The translations under genes were made by a program, and so were the position numbers. A stretch of DNA of 64,000 nucleotides from Desmodus rotundus (lineage: Eukaryota; Chordata; Mammalia; Chiroptera; Phyllostomidae). The DNA is taken from contig NC_071392.1 of assembly GCF_022682495.2 (NCBI RefSeq), positions 109,296,896 through 109,360,895 of the forward strand, written 5' to 3'. The notes beneath the pieces are model-generated. The model was given only the letters and a program-made list of their open reading frames with translations, was not told the origin of the DNA and ran no database searches. Below are positions 53,620 through 63,967 of this stretch, piece by piece. Positions within the stretch are counted from its first letter, which is position 1. Each line of letters begins with the position of its first letter.

Positions 53620-54330
53620 GAAAAAAAGGGATAAAAACCGATTCTGAAGCACATGTGACAAAATAAAAAGACCAACACGACGAGAATAGCTATATTGATT
53701 TGGAAAAGAGCTTGCCTTATCAAGTATTAAAATGCCTTATAAAGCTACCATAATAAAACCAGTCTGTTACTGGCACAAGACTAGACAGACAAATCGATGG
53801 GAGGGAAGAGTCCTGAGTAAGAACTCGGCCCGTGAAAAACGAAGGGGCAGCAGATGAGGGATGGATTATGCAATAAATGCTGTCTGTGAATTGGGTTATT
53901 TGGAAAACAGTCCAGTTAGATCTTCATCTCTTTCTAGAGTCCAAAAAATAAAAACAAGATGGGTGAAGCAGTTGGAAGTTAAAAATGAAACAATAAAAGT
54001 CTGGAAGAAAGTATTAAAAAAAAAAATTGGATGCCTAGATGAGGAGGGTTTTTTCCATGACCTTGGACAAAACTTCCAAGGAAAAAGACACATTGAGTTT
54101 CCAAAATGTTTACACATCTGTGTTTTCGAGACATACCCCCTCCAAGCAAAGGCCAGAAGTCAAACTGAAAGATACCCTTTGACATCTATAGCAGCAAAAG
54201 GTCAATGTCTATCAATGGATAAAGGAAATCACTGGCACGTAACAGAATAGGCAGAGGATAAAACCTACAATCCACTGAAGAATAATATAAAGCTCTCCCT
54301 AGCACGGGGAAGCATTTCCAAGCACACTCA
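53620..54330 (+). pseudogene. L1 ORF2-region remnant (LINE-1)
   Basis: The text 'ctgttactggcacaagactagacagac', 'gaaagtattaaaaaaaa' and 'tttccatgaccttggacaaaactt' occurs in the order of the L1 ORF2 C-terminal region. The plus-strand frame 53861-54250 passes through it but is broken relative to ORF2 and encodes no full protein. Inactive. Confidence 0.65.
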
Positions 54331-54334
54331 CTGT

Positions 54335-54790
54335 GACGGCTGATTTTATGTGTCGGCTTGGCTGGGTCATGGAGGTGTCCAGATACCTGGTCAGACATTA
54401 CCCTGTTTGAACTGGTAGCCTGAGTAAAGCAGATTGTGCTCCCTCATGTGGGTGGGCCTCGCCCAATCCGTTGAAGGCCTGAGGAGAACAAAAGGACCAA
54501 CCCTACCCAAGGAAGACAGAATTCTTCCTGCCCGGTGGCCTTTGAACTAGAACATCAGCTTTTTTTCCTGCCTTTACAGTCAGGCTGATAAATTGATTTT
54601 TCCTGGTTCTTGAGCCTACTGCTCTTCAGAAAGGAGTTACACCATCAGCTCTCCTGGGTCTCCAGCTGGCACATTCGCCCTGCGGATCTGGACACTTGTC
54701 AGCCTCCATAATCATGTGAGCCAAGTCCTTAACATGAATAGATAGATGATAGTTGGATGGATTGATAGATAATTGGGTGGATGGATAGAT

Positions 54791-54840
<50 letters not shown>

Positions 54841-54895
54841 GGCATCCTTTCGGTCCTGTTTCTCAGGAGAGCCCTGACTAATAAATAACAGTGCT
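54335..54895 (+). mobile_element. ERVL-type LTR-like repeat, family B, copy 3, with an expanded GATA microsatellite
   Basis: 'ttatgtgtcggcttggctgggtcatgg', 'cctcgcccaatccgttgaaggcctgaggagaac', 'cagcctccataatcatgtgagcc' give the plus orientation of family B. The A/T run normally found before the 3' end is replaced by a GATA tandem tract. The end reads 'ctcaggagagccctgactaat'. Confidence 0.75.
54785..54840. repeat. (GATA)n microsatellite
   Basis: About 14 GATA units, with degenerate units upstream from about 54739. Likely polymorphic. Confidence 0.95.
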
Positions 54896-56329
54896 CCTAG
54901 GTAATCAGAATTGGAACAGGGTTTGATGAGGTTAGAGCAAAGCTCTCCACTCCAGGCAATGGAAGAAGGTGTCGCAGTCAAACCCAGAGCTGGGTCAGTC
55001 AGGGATCCCCAGAACTGGAAGTTAAGGAGTCCGGAATGAGGTCTGGTCTGTGGTGGATGTCCTGCCGGCCCAATTTGCACTTCACCTCGTGACGTTCCCA
55101 CACCCCGATTTTATTCCGAGCACCAGCCTGCTCTCATTCTCAGGCTGCATGGTTTGAGCTGGGCTGACCCAACATCACTGTGAGCACCGATATGTGCCTG
55201 GCTGGGCAAAATGCCACATTCTGCTGGACCAGTGACTGGTCTCACACCAGCAAGAGTTGATCCTGGGTGGTTGCTGGAATTGCTGGAACTGTCATGAAAT
55301 TAAAAAGTCTTCTTAGCTCTGGGGTTGCTAAGCCGCGAAGGTGGAAGTCTAGGGCTGTAGCAGCCATTTGAGAATCAAGAACACCGAATGGAAAGGAGCT
55401 AAAAGTAAGGCAGAGCCAATTCCTGATGCTGCTGGTTGGTCCCCCGGATCCAGCTCTTCCTGAAGGTGGCCATGTCACTAGATGTCTCCATTATACAAGT
55501 CAATAAAGTCCTAGCAAACAGAGTCCAAAGCTCAGAGAGAAAAAACAGGGACAGGACTGAAACAAAGGGTAGAGGTGAGGGACAGAGAGGAAGGGGTGGA
55601 GGTGGTCAGTTCTGAGAGATGCTCGTGAACGGGTAAGGGCTTGAAGGAAAGGGCTGGCCCTCCAGTCTTTCCAGAGTCTCGGGTGCCCAACATCCACCTT
55701 CCCAGAGAAAGAGAGCATGCAGGGGACATACTGTCACCCTACCTGAAAGTGCCTCCTTGTAGCTAAGATCCTGCCTGCCCTTCTGGAAGTTCCCCGTGCT
55801 ATCACTAACCCCTGGGAGCCAGCCTCCCAACCCCAGGTGAGGGACTAGAGCCACAACATTCGTTAGCCAAATGCCAGGGGTGCTCATTATCCTCAGTGAA
55901 CTTTGCAGAAAAGAGCCTGTCTCTTTCTCCCTCATTCACTTCCCTCTTCTTTCCTCTGGCATGGCTCCTGGCCCAGCCCCCATCTCTAACTCCTCCAAGT
56001 TTTGTCACCTCCACTCCCTACAGGTCCCTCCTCCTGAGCCCAAGACTCCATGATATCTTCCTAGTCCGTGTGAACAACCTCCTCGCCCACCTCCCACTTT
56101 CCCCTCCGCCGGCACCCTTTCTCAGCCCCAGCAGGGTCACCTTCTGAAACGAAGTCTAAATGTGGTGTAGGACCCCACGCATGCCTCCACTGCTCTCAGG
56201 GTCTCTACGATGGCTTGTCAGCCCCAACACAATCCCGTTCCTGCTGAGGCGCCAGCGCTAGCTCTCACCTCCCTACTCTCCCACCTCAAGCCCCCGGCAC
56301 CTCCATGGTTTGTGTCCTCTGACATGTCT
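54896..56329. other. Mostly unrecognised; weak repeat-like text at 54990-55480
   Basis: Unclassified dispersed-repeat-like text lies at 54990-55480 ('ggtggaagtctagggctg', 'cctgatgctgctggttgg'). The rest is GC-rich unique DNA. Confidence 0.35.
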
Positions 56330-56815
56330 TTGTGTCCAGTACACGCCTTACTCTAGCGCAGCATACGTACAGAAAAGGGCAGAAGCTGCAAATGCAGAGT
56401 TTTGTACAAAGTGAACACATCCATGAAACACAACCCAGATTCTACAGGGGAGGACAGAACGTGACCAGGACCCCCACACCCCCAGACCCTCTTCCAGTCA
56501 CTGCCCACAGGAGTAAATACTCATCCGCTTTCTGGCCATAGGTTCCATTACCCACTTTGGCCAACTGACGGAAGTGGTCTCACGGGGTAGAGTGTTTTGT
56601 TTCTGGCGTGTCTCCCTCAGCACGAGACCCAGCGTGTAGCGGGACGTTGTTTCCATTTCCGCGTAGCATTCCTACCATTGTGAATACACCACAATGTATT
56701 TTTGCACCCTACTGTTGACAGACGCACTGGAGTTTCTCCAGTTCGGGTTGCTATGAGCAGAACTTCTATGTGCATCCCTGTGCCGCATTCGCTTTCTGAT
56801 AGACACAAGGATTCG
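56330..56815 (-). mobile_element. L1M-type LINE 3' end fragment
   Basis: 'agcattcctaccattgtgaatacaccacaatgtattt', 'caccctactgttgacagacgcac' and 'gggttgctatgagcagaac' are the reversed order of an L1 3' end ('aatggaatattat', 'ttcatagcagc'). Diverged. Confidence 0.65.
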
Positions 56816-57159
56816 TTCCTCCTGCTCCTGGGCCTGGCACTGGCTGAGGCCACTTCACCCCGAGGGGAAGCACCTCCCAGCTAGGCTTCCAGACAGAGGC
56901 TTGTGAAGCTTGAGGAGGGACGGTACAAAGGGCGCACAGACAGGCAGGCAGACCCGCACAGATGGGTGCACACACTGCTTTGGGTGCTGTACCAGTGAGC
57001 ACACACAGCCACGCCCTCCCACAGGTGTCCTGGCTCCGAGAGGTCTGTGAGCAGGCACGTTCTGTGCACACACTCCCACACCACAAGCCCACGTGCACAC
57101 ACTTTCCAGGAGGGTAACTCCCGGCCCGTGTGTGATCACACAAACACACCAGCAGATTC
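56816..57159. other. No recognised feature
   Basis: Unique DNA; minus-strand frames of up to 131 residues run through this stretch but are unrecognised. Confidence 0.4.
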
Positions 57160-57780
57160 ACACTGGAACTGTTGCATTTGTCTCCACTGGGCTGTTTTCT
57201 GCCTCCAGAAAGATAAATGCCCTCCTCTCAAAGATGAGCTGCCGACCCCACAAATCACAGCTCCTCGGCTCCTGTGCCCTCCCACCCCCGACCCTCCCCT
57301 ATTACTCATCCAAAGGGGAAATGCAAAGAGTAATAATAATTAGACAAGGACAAATCACTGGGCTGGGTGGGGGATGGCTTCGCTCAATAAAGGGCTGTTT
57401 CCTTGGCAACCAGGGCAGGTGCTGGGAGGCGGGGGCGGGAGACCCAAAGTGGGTGGGTGTGGGGAGCAGCAGGCGGGTGACTCGGCCCCTGTGCCTGGTC
57501 CAGTGGGAGAAGTTCAGGGAACCTGGGATGGAGGGAAGCTGGCCATCCAACCCCCAGCCCCAGGCACACTCATAAATGTTGCTTTCGAGGCGCAGGGGCA
57601 GTGAAGGGGGACTGATGGCAATCTGCCATGTCTTGTATTCTATATTAAATGGTGCAAATCTTACCATTTTTTTAAAGCTTACTTTTTGCTTCCAAAGAGT
57701 TGAAATGTCCAAGGAAGCTATTTCAGTTCTAAATATTATTACATCTACTAGATGCTTCTTTTTAAAAAACTGAATAATCC
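57160..57780. promoter_or_regulatory. Enhancer-like block with an RFX X-box
   Basis: AT-rich, repeat-free text with TAATAATAATTAG at 57331-57343, a palindromic X-box GTTTCCTTGGCAAC at 57397-57410 and a TTTAAAGCTTAC-type stretch near 57670. The X-box matches GTTNCCATGGNAAC in 12 of its 14 positions; N positions count as matches. Regulatory role is inferred. Confidence 0.45.
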
Positions 57781-57919
57781 AAAAGTATATAAAATAAAAA
57801 GTGAAATTCCCTCTTTTTGAAACCCAGCTCTGCTCCCCTGGGGTAACATCATTACCAATTTCTAGAGCTTTCTACAGGCACACACAAACCTCGGTACACC
57901 CAGCAGGATAATAACAGAT
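57781..57919. other. No recognised feature
   Basis: AT-rich unique DNA. Confidence 0.35.
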
Positions 57920-58125
57920 CTGACTCTGACATAGCACTTACCGTGTGCCATACACTGTTCTAAGCACTTTATGTCCATTTGCTCATTTGATACTCTTAAT
58001 AAACCCCTAAGGTAGACACCATTACATCCTATTTTTCAGATAAGAAAGATGAAGCACAGAGTCCAGTGAGTAGCAGAACCAGCATCCAAATCCAGGCAGT
58101 GTGGTCCAGAACCCAAACCTTTATC
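57920..58125 (-). mobile_element. MIR SINE, near-complete
   Basis: 'gcacttaccgtgtgccatacactgttctaagcactttatg', 'tcttaataaacccctaaggtagac', 'tcagataagaaagatgaagcacagag' fit MIR reversed. Confidence 0.8.
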
Positions 58126-58754
58126 TGCTACCCTCACCTGTCTCTGGTGGCCCTGAGATGTTAATTTCTATCTCGTTTTCTGCCTTTCTGTGCAAAAGGT
58201 TTGAGATGATGGAAGGAGGGTCTGGAGGGGGAAGCCTCCCAGTCTGGTTGAGGAAGAGGGAGGCAAGGGAAAAGGGAAACAGGGAGCCACACTCTGGGGG
58301 TGCTGGGCCTGCCTGCTCTGCAGCACCCAGGGAAGCTGGCCTTGACTACCACAGCTTCAAAGCCTCACGAGGAGCTGGGCATCCTGGCTTGGCACAGAGA
58401 AAAGGAGGCTGTGCGTCCGAAACACCAGAAGAGACCATCTGAATGGGAAACCAGCCCCTCTTCCCATTCTGCTGGGCCAGGTTGCAAGGGTTCTCGGGCC
58501 TGGAGGAGACCTCACCAGGGGTAAAGTTCAACTACATAACAGAGGCTTCAACTCCACTATGGCTGCATGAGTGCTGCAATGCTCCCCCTTTCCCAGCACA
58601 GCCCGTTCCATCCTGAATGCCCTGACTGTGGAACACCTGGTCATTAGGAGCTGGGAGCTGGATGTTTCTGAGCTCCGTGTTCCTCCAGGGACACATGGAG
58701 TGCAGCCCCCGCTCTCGCCTCTTCGAGAGCAGCATCTGCCCCGCGGCTCAGTGT
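58126..58754. other. No recognised feature
   Basis: GC-rich unique DNA with short frames. Confidence 0.4.
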
Positions 58755-59525
58755 CCCCGGGCAGGCGTAACGACTTACCACAGCTCGATGGTTTACAACA
58801 GGAAAGCAGCATTCTCTCACGTGCCCGAAGGCCAGCGCAACAGGAAGGTGTCGGCAGGGTTGCTTCCTTCCAGGGGGTCTGAGGGAGAGTTTGTTCCCCG
58901 CCTCTCTCCGCGCTTCTGGGGGCTGTCAGCAGTTTTCACAATTCTTCGGCTCACAGATTCCTCTTCTGTCTGTGTCCCCTCCTCTTACAAGGACGTGGGT
59001 CACTGGGTTCAGGGCCCGCTCAGCTCATCTGGAATGATCTCATCCTGAGACCCTTACCTTAACTACTTTTCTTAAGACCCTTTCTCCAAATCAGATTATG
59101 TATTAGTCTGTTTGTTCAGGTTGCTATAACAAAATACCACAGACTGGGTAGCTTATAAACAACAGAAGTGCCTTTCTTGCCGTTCTGGAAGCTGCAAGTC
59201 CAAGGTCAGGGTGTCAGCACAGTTGTGTGAGGATCCCCTTCCTGGTTCATGGCCATTACCTTCTCACTGTGTCCTCACATGGTGGAAGGAGCGAGAGAGC
59301 TCTGTGGGGTCGCTTTTATAAGGGGACTAACCCCATTCGTGAGGGCTCCACCCTCATAACCTAACCACCTCCCAAAGGTCCCATCCACTAATACCATCAC
59401 CTTTGGGGGTTAAGATTTCACATATGAATTTGAAGGGAACACAAACATTCAGACCATAACAGGTCACATCCATGAGTTCCAGGCGGACATATCTTTGGGT
59501 TCCCCACTATTCAACTCAGTACATC
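58755..59525 (-). mobile_element. Older MLT1-like LTR, interrupted by a younger one
   Basis: The left part (58755-59098) reads 'acgacttaccacagctcgatggtttacaac', 'gtgtcggcagggttgcttcc', 'tcttacaaggacgtgg', 'cctttctccaaatca'. After the inner LTR the sequence continues 'ggtcacatccatgagttcc', as expected for the missing end of the same LTR. Confidence 0.75.
59099..59461 (-). mobile_element. MLT1/MST-like LTR, inner insertion
   Basis: Complete LTR from tgtattagtctg to cataaca. Flanks of 5 bp, gatta (59094-59098) and ggtca (59462-59466), match at 3 of 5 positions and differ by two transitions, consistent with an aged duplication of the size known for MaLR elements. Confidence 0.85.
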
Positions 59526-59769
59526 CCATTGGTTGTTTGTTCTGCCTGAAGAACAGCCTCAGTCTTCCTTCCACGCCTCAGATGGAAAGTGCCAAGTCTG
59601 TTTTAGTCCCATTGCACTGGCGTGGTTCACCGAATTGCCCCCACTACAAGTAGCCTTTGCTTCGTCTTCCCCACCCAGATATCATGAGAAGACTTGGTAT
59701 CTGGTCAAGTTCAAAATCTTGAAGCACCCTTCGTCATATTCCCTCGCTGAGAAAGGAAAGCTTGGAGTT
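59526..59769. other. No recognised feature
   Basis: Unique DNA. Confidence 0.35.
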
Positions 59770-59875
59770 CGGCCTACTTGGCTCTGGCATTGACTGGAGC
59801 GGGATTTTGATCTCCTCTGAGCCTCAGTTTCCCTGACTGCAAAATGGGGATAATGATACTCCACTTGTATATCAA
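59770..59875 (+). mobile_element. MIR SINE fragment
   Basis: 'ctgagcctcagtttccctgactgcaaaatggggataatgatac' is the MIR core. Confidence 0.7.
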
Positions 59876-60020
59876 TGCCTCAAGCTCTCTCACAATCTCG
59901 CCTCTCATCTTGGGTTTCAGGTTCCTCTTAGCAATGTCCTTCCCACTCCAGCGCCTCTGCTCTTTTAAGGCCCTCGGCCCTGTTCTGGGCTGCAGTTACT
60001 GCCACATTCTGGTGAAGCTG

Positions 60021-60085
60021 CAAGTTCACACTCCAGACAGAGGCTGATCCAGGCAAGTTCACACTCACAGACAGAGGCTGATCCA
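60021..60085. repeat. Tandem duplication, about 33 bp unit
   Basis: Copy 1 (60021-60051) and copy 2 (60054-60085) share caagttcacactc and gacagaggctgatcca, differing by one small indel or substitution. A simple local duplication. Confidence 0.9.
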
Positions 60086-60929
60086 AGACCAGGGGCCCCC
60101 ATGGCCCAGTGGAGCTGCCTCCACCCCTGTACTCACACCAGTGCTTTCCAGCCTTCTTCACCCTGTGGCACACACAGAATGCGATAATTTCCCTGAGGCT
60201 TGCTGGGCGGCGAACCGCTGAGGCTCTTCTGGCCCAAAGGCCTCAGCCTGGGGGCTCCACAAGGCCAGGCCCACCCAGCCTCTCCCAGGGCAGAGGGCAT
60301 CCGCATCCCAGCATCTCTGGAACCCATCTGGGGTCCACCTTTCAGTGCAAACATCTTCCACCTGCTGACCCCTAGGTCTGTGTCACCTGGTTCTCCAGAG
60401 GGAGAGTTTGATTGGTCATTGGCCAGCCAATGAGTTGCCTGACCTTGGACCCCATGACCCAACAAAGAGCCTTCTCCAAAATTGATTGAGATCAAGAGCC
60501 ACGGAAAGTGTTAAGGAGGAGTCCACTTGAGGAGTGGGGTTTGAGCCCTGAGGAGGAACTGGGGAGGACGCATTGCACTTGATATGAGGTCGAGATTCAG
60601 GGAAGCTGCTGATCCCCCAAACCTCGGCTCGGCACCTGACAAAGCCCCCAAACGGCTTACCGCTGTCTAAAGTTGCTGCGATTATTAACGCTGCTCTTCC
60701 TTAAGGAAGAAGGCAAGGGGAGTGAGTGAGGGAAACACAGATGATCTGCTATAGGCAGGATTAAAGCAATGAAGAGAACTGGGGAAACATTTCTACTCCA
60801 CCACCCTTTTAACCGTTTCACCAGTTCTCATGGTGGGGGAGTTCCTACCAGAACCACAGGACTTCTGGCTTTTTGTCCTCATATTACCTACCCAGGCTCA
60901 GGCTACAGTCAGTAGGTCTAGGGACTGGG
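60086..60929. other. No recognised feature
   Basis: GC-rich unique DNA; contains 'tgcgattattaacgctgctc' near 60675, an isolated AT-rich motif cluster. Confidence 0.35.
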
Positions 60930-60990
60930 GGTGAGCACCCACTAAGCACTGGGCTCTATGCAGGAGTTACCCCTCCCCCACATTAACCTC
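60930..60990 (-). mobile_element. MIR SINE fragment
   Basis: 'gagcacccactaagcactgggctctatg' is a short MIR reversed piece. Confidence 0.4.
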
Positions 60991-61089
60991 TTCCGGCCCA
61001 GGGCTGCCACCGTGGGTGCAGCATTGAACTAGGGGGACAAGCCTGGCTCTCAGGGGGCTCCTCTTCCATGGAACTCCAAAGGGAGCGAA

Positions 61090-61220
61090 TAAGCACCTTG
61101 ATATATAATATGTATAATAGAGCATGCATCATGCATTCTGTTTCATATATTATATACTGCATTTTATAAATAATTTCGGCCAGTGAGCCATGCAGGCAAA
61201 ATAAATAATAAATAATAAAG
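61090..61220. other. AT-rich low-complexity stretch
   Basis: 'tatataatatgtataatag' and 'ttcatatattatatactgc' blocks; very low GC. May be regulatory or simple sequence. Confidence 0.5.
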
Positions 61221-61419
61221 CAGAGTGAGGGACTTGGAAATGGAAGCAGTATTCGTTCAGGTAAGGGGGCAGGAAAGGAGAAGGTGGAGTCTGTACAGAG
61301 ACCCAAAGGAGAGCAAGTGTGAGCCAAGGAGAGATCTGCAGGGAGAGCAGCCAGGTCAAGGGGACTGCAAGTGCAGAGGGTCAAATCAAAATGTGCAGAG
61401 GAATTGCTCCAGCCATTTT

Positions 61420-61560
61420 CTTTAAATGCAGAGCCCTCCACCCCAGCCTCAGAGGTTCTGGTTTAGCAAGTTTGGGAGGAACCCGGCTGTCTCCATCTCC
61501 ATGTTCCTCGAGTAATTCCAAGACAGACAGTCCAAGGACCGCACTTGGAGAAAATGTGGT
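61420..61560 (+). mobile_element. MER5-like hAT MITE fragment
   Basis: 'ccaccccagcctcagaggttctggtttagc' and 'aggaccgcacttggag' fit MER5. Confidence 0.5.
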
Positions 61561-62004
61561 TTTACATCTCTCCCACGGTTTAGGTCCTCAGTCATTCTCA
61601 GTGAGTTGTTTGTATGCTTGTATAAAACCCCGAAGGCGTGAGAGTGTAAGACCCACACACACTCGTTAAAGTCAGCTACCAGAGCATGGCCGAGCCTCCC
61701 AGCCCCTGCCTGTGCATCCACGTGGCCTTCCGCAGTAAAGAGAGAAGATGCTGCTCCGCTGGGGGCTCTGGGATGAGGGGGCTGGGGGGCTCACAGGCTG
61801 TAACTGCTGGCGGGCAAAGGTTCTGACGGTATGCAAGCCAAATGCTTAGTCCTCACACCTGGACCCTACTTTCCTAATGCAGGGCAAAGTGCAATGGTGG
61901 AAAATGCTCCCCTCCCTCCAAATGCAGGCTTGCTCTGCCTCCCTGGTCCCCAGCACCCACACGGCAACCCTCAGAAACTCTGCGATAATCCCTGAGGCAG
62001 CGGT
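61561..62004. other. No recognised feature
   Basis: Unique DNA. Confidence 0.35.
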
Positions 62005-62205
62005 GGGCTCTGCAGTCAGGCTCAAATCCCAGGTCCACCCCTCTCTGGCCACGTGTTTTGAGCAAGTGATTAAACAGACTTCTGAGCTCCAATGGAGCCA
62101 TCCAGAAAATGGCAATAACAGTACCTATCCCTTAGGACTGGTAGAGACCTGGAAAGCTCTTGGAACAACCTCTGGCCCACAGAAGCATTCCACAAAATGC
62201 AACCC
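62005..62205 (+). mobile_element. MIR SINE
   Basis: 'gcaagtgattaaacagacttctgagctccaatggagcc' and 'gcaataacagtacctatcccttaggactgg' fit MIR. Confidence 0.65.
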
Positions 62206-62425
62206 TCAGTATGAATGATGTCATTCTTTACCCCAAATCAGCTTGCTGTACCCTGCAAGCCCGGTCTCGACATGGTGGCACATTTCACAAAACACAGTCC
62301 CACAACTGGAAAGTTACTGGAAGTCACTCTACTCTTCCTCTGCTCAGATCTCTCCAAGGATGTCGACGATGTCAAAGTCATTACCCATCGCACCGCTTCT
62401 TCAGACGCCGTGTGCACATCCTTTT

Positions 62426-62615
62426 AAACGTTTTTATCCTCACCCGAGGACATGCTTATTGATTTTAGAGAGAGGGGAAGGGAGGGAGAGAGAGAAGGAG
62501 AGAAACATCGATGGGTTGCCTCTTGTACATGCCCTGACCGGGGACCAAACCCACAACCTGGGCTTGTGCCCTGACCCTTTGGTTCACGGGACGGCACTCT
62601 AGCCAGCCAGGGCTG
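62426..62615 (-). mobile_element. VES SINE (bat tRNA-derived SINE)
   Basis: 'atcctcacccgaggacatgcttattg', GAGAGAG text, 'cgggacggcactctagccagccagggctgg' give a VES copy reversed. Flanks gcacatcctttt (62414-62425) and gcgcatcatttt (62616-62627) form a 12-bp duplication with two mismatches. Confidence 0.9.
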
Positions 62616-62930
62616 GCGCATCATTTTATTCTTTCATTTTCTCACCGGCCGCTACCCCACCTCCCCCACAGGCCCCTCACTTTTCTCCCCCTCCTCCTTT
62701 TCCACATCTCTACTTCTTCTGTCACACATCCTGGCTTTCAGACACAGTGTGCCAGTGCCCGCTTCTCTCTCCACGCCCCACTACAGGCGTGGCTGCTGTT
62801 GCAAACGTGGCATCTCTGGGGCTGTAGGCAGAGGAAAGGGTGATGTTAGCGAAAACAGGAATAAGAAAGAGTTTAACCCCTGAGCCACATGTCCACCCCT
62901 CAAATGCAAACGATATGTGTTGTAGCTTGT
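62616..62930. other. No recognised feature
   Basis: Pyrimidine-rich then unique DNA. Confidence 0.35.
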
Positions 62931-63255
62931 GCATGTGTGTGCATGCATGTCATGTGTAAGTGGTGGTGCTGTAGCATGCACATGTGTGTGCGTACACATG
63001 CTGCATGTACATCGTAGTGCTATATGGTGTGTGAGTGTGCAAACATGCAGTGTGTAAATGGTGCTGTGTGGCATGTGCACATGTGTGTGTGCACGTGACA
63101 CACATGAGTGTGGTGTGTGGCGCGTGCAAGCATGTGCACGCACACCATGTGGCTGGCAGTGTGTGGCATGTGCCTGCATGTGCACACACATGCAGTGTGT
63201 GAATGGTGGTGTATGGCGAGTGCACATGCCCACACACACACACATATCATGTGGG
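62931..63255. repeat. TG-rich degenerate repeat tract
   Basis: Many TGTG, GCATG and CATGTGCA units without a stable period. All long frames here are repeat-derived. Confidence 0.8.
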
Positions 63256-63369
63256 CCCGGGGTTCCATGGCCCAGGCCTGCGTCAAGCCCAAAGACACAG
63301 GCCAAGCAGCAGCCAGCCAGCCTCACCCAGTCGGGGCTCCCTCCCACTGGCCTCAAGAAACAAAGACAG

Positions 63370-63640
63370 TTTAGCAAGAACTCCCCAGCTAAGCGGTTTT
63401 TTTAAGACCTTCAGCCAGCAGCCGCCTGGCTGAGCTGAACGTCTCACTTTATTAGTGAGTTTGGCCTTGGGTGTCTGGCTGTTTGATCAATCCTGCCGGG
63501 GGTCAGTGATATTTCCTCCCGGCCCCCCGCGCCCGCCCCTGCCTCTCCGCACCTGATGAACAGCGGTGCCCCTGGACCGCTGATCACCTATTGATTTTCG
63601 CGCCGGAGGCTGCATCCTCAGCCAGCTGCCATCTCTAGCC
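63370..63640. promoter_or_regulatory. Candidate enhancer-like block
   Basis: Repeat-free text with TTTATTAG near 63448, TGATCAAT near 63485, CCTGATGAAC and TGATCACCTATTGATTTTC near 63580, and CpG-rich CGCGCC at 63600. Composition suggests conserved regulatory DNA; unproven. Confidence 0.35.
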
Positions 63641-63844
63641 CTGTCACCGAGACCACTTGGTGACTGACTGATTCCCCAGGCCCCTCCCAAAACCCCCTCA
63701 CTTCAGACCCAGCTGCCCCCCTCCCCGCTGGCCCATCCTGCCCTAGTCACTTGGTGTCCACTCCCTGCCCTGTCGCTCAGGGCTGAGTGCTAATGCCACT
63801 GAAGCCCAAGTCAAAGTCTTCTCCTGGTGACCTGCCCACCCCCA
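63641..63844. other. No recognised feature
   Basis: GC-rich unique DNA. Confidence 0.35.
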
Positions 63845-63950
63845 GGTGGCCTGGCTTGAAATGTCAGCTGTGTGGCCTCGAGCAAATCACTTTAACCCCC
63901 TGTGCCTCGGCTTCCTCCTTTGTAAAGCCAGGGCATTTTAGAACCTACCC
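63845..63950 (+). mobile_element. MIR SINE
   Basis: 'gtcagctgtgtggcctcgagcaaatcactttaacc' and 'ggcttcctcctttgtaaagcc' fit MIR. Confidence 0.7.
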
Positions 63951-63967
63951 ACCCTGTACAGAAGACG

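Noticed and set aside
53861..54250. 129-residue plus-strand frame
   Set aside because: Lies in an L1 ORF2 remnant and is not an intact ORF2.
62781..63377. 198-residue His/Thr-rich minus-strand frame
   Set aside because: Derived from TG-rich repeat text, not a real protein.
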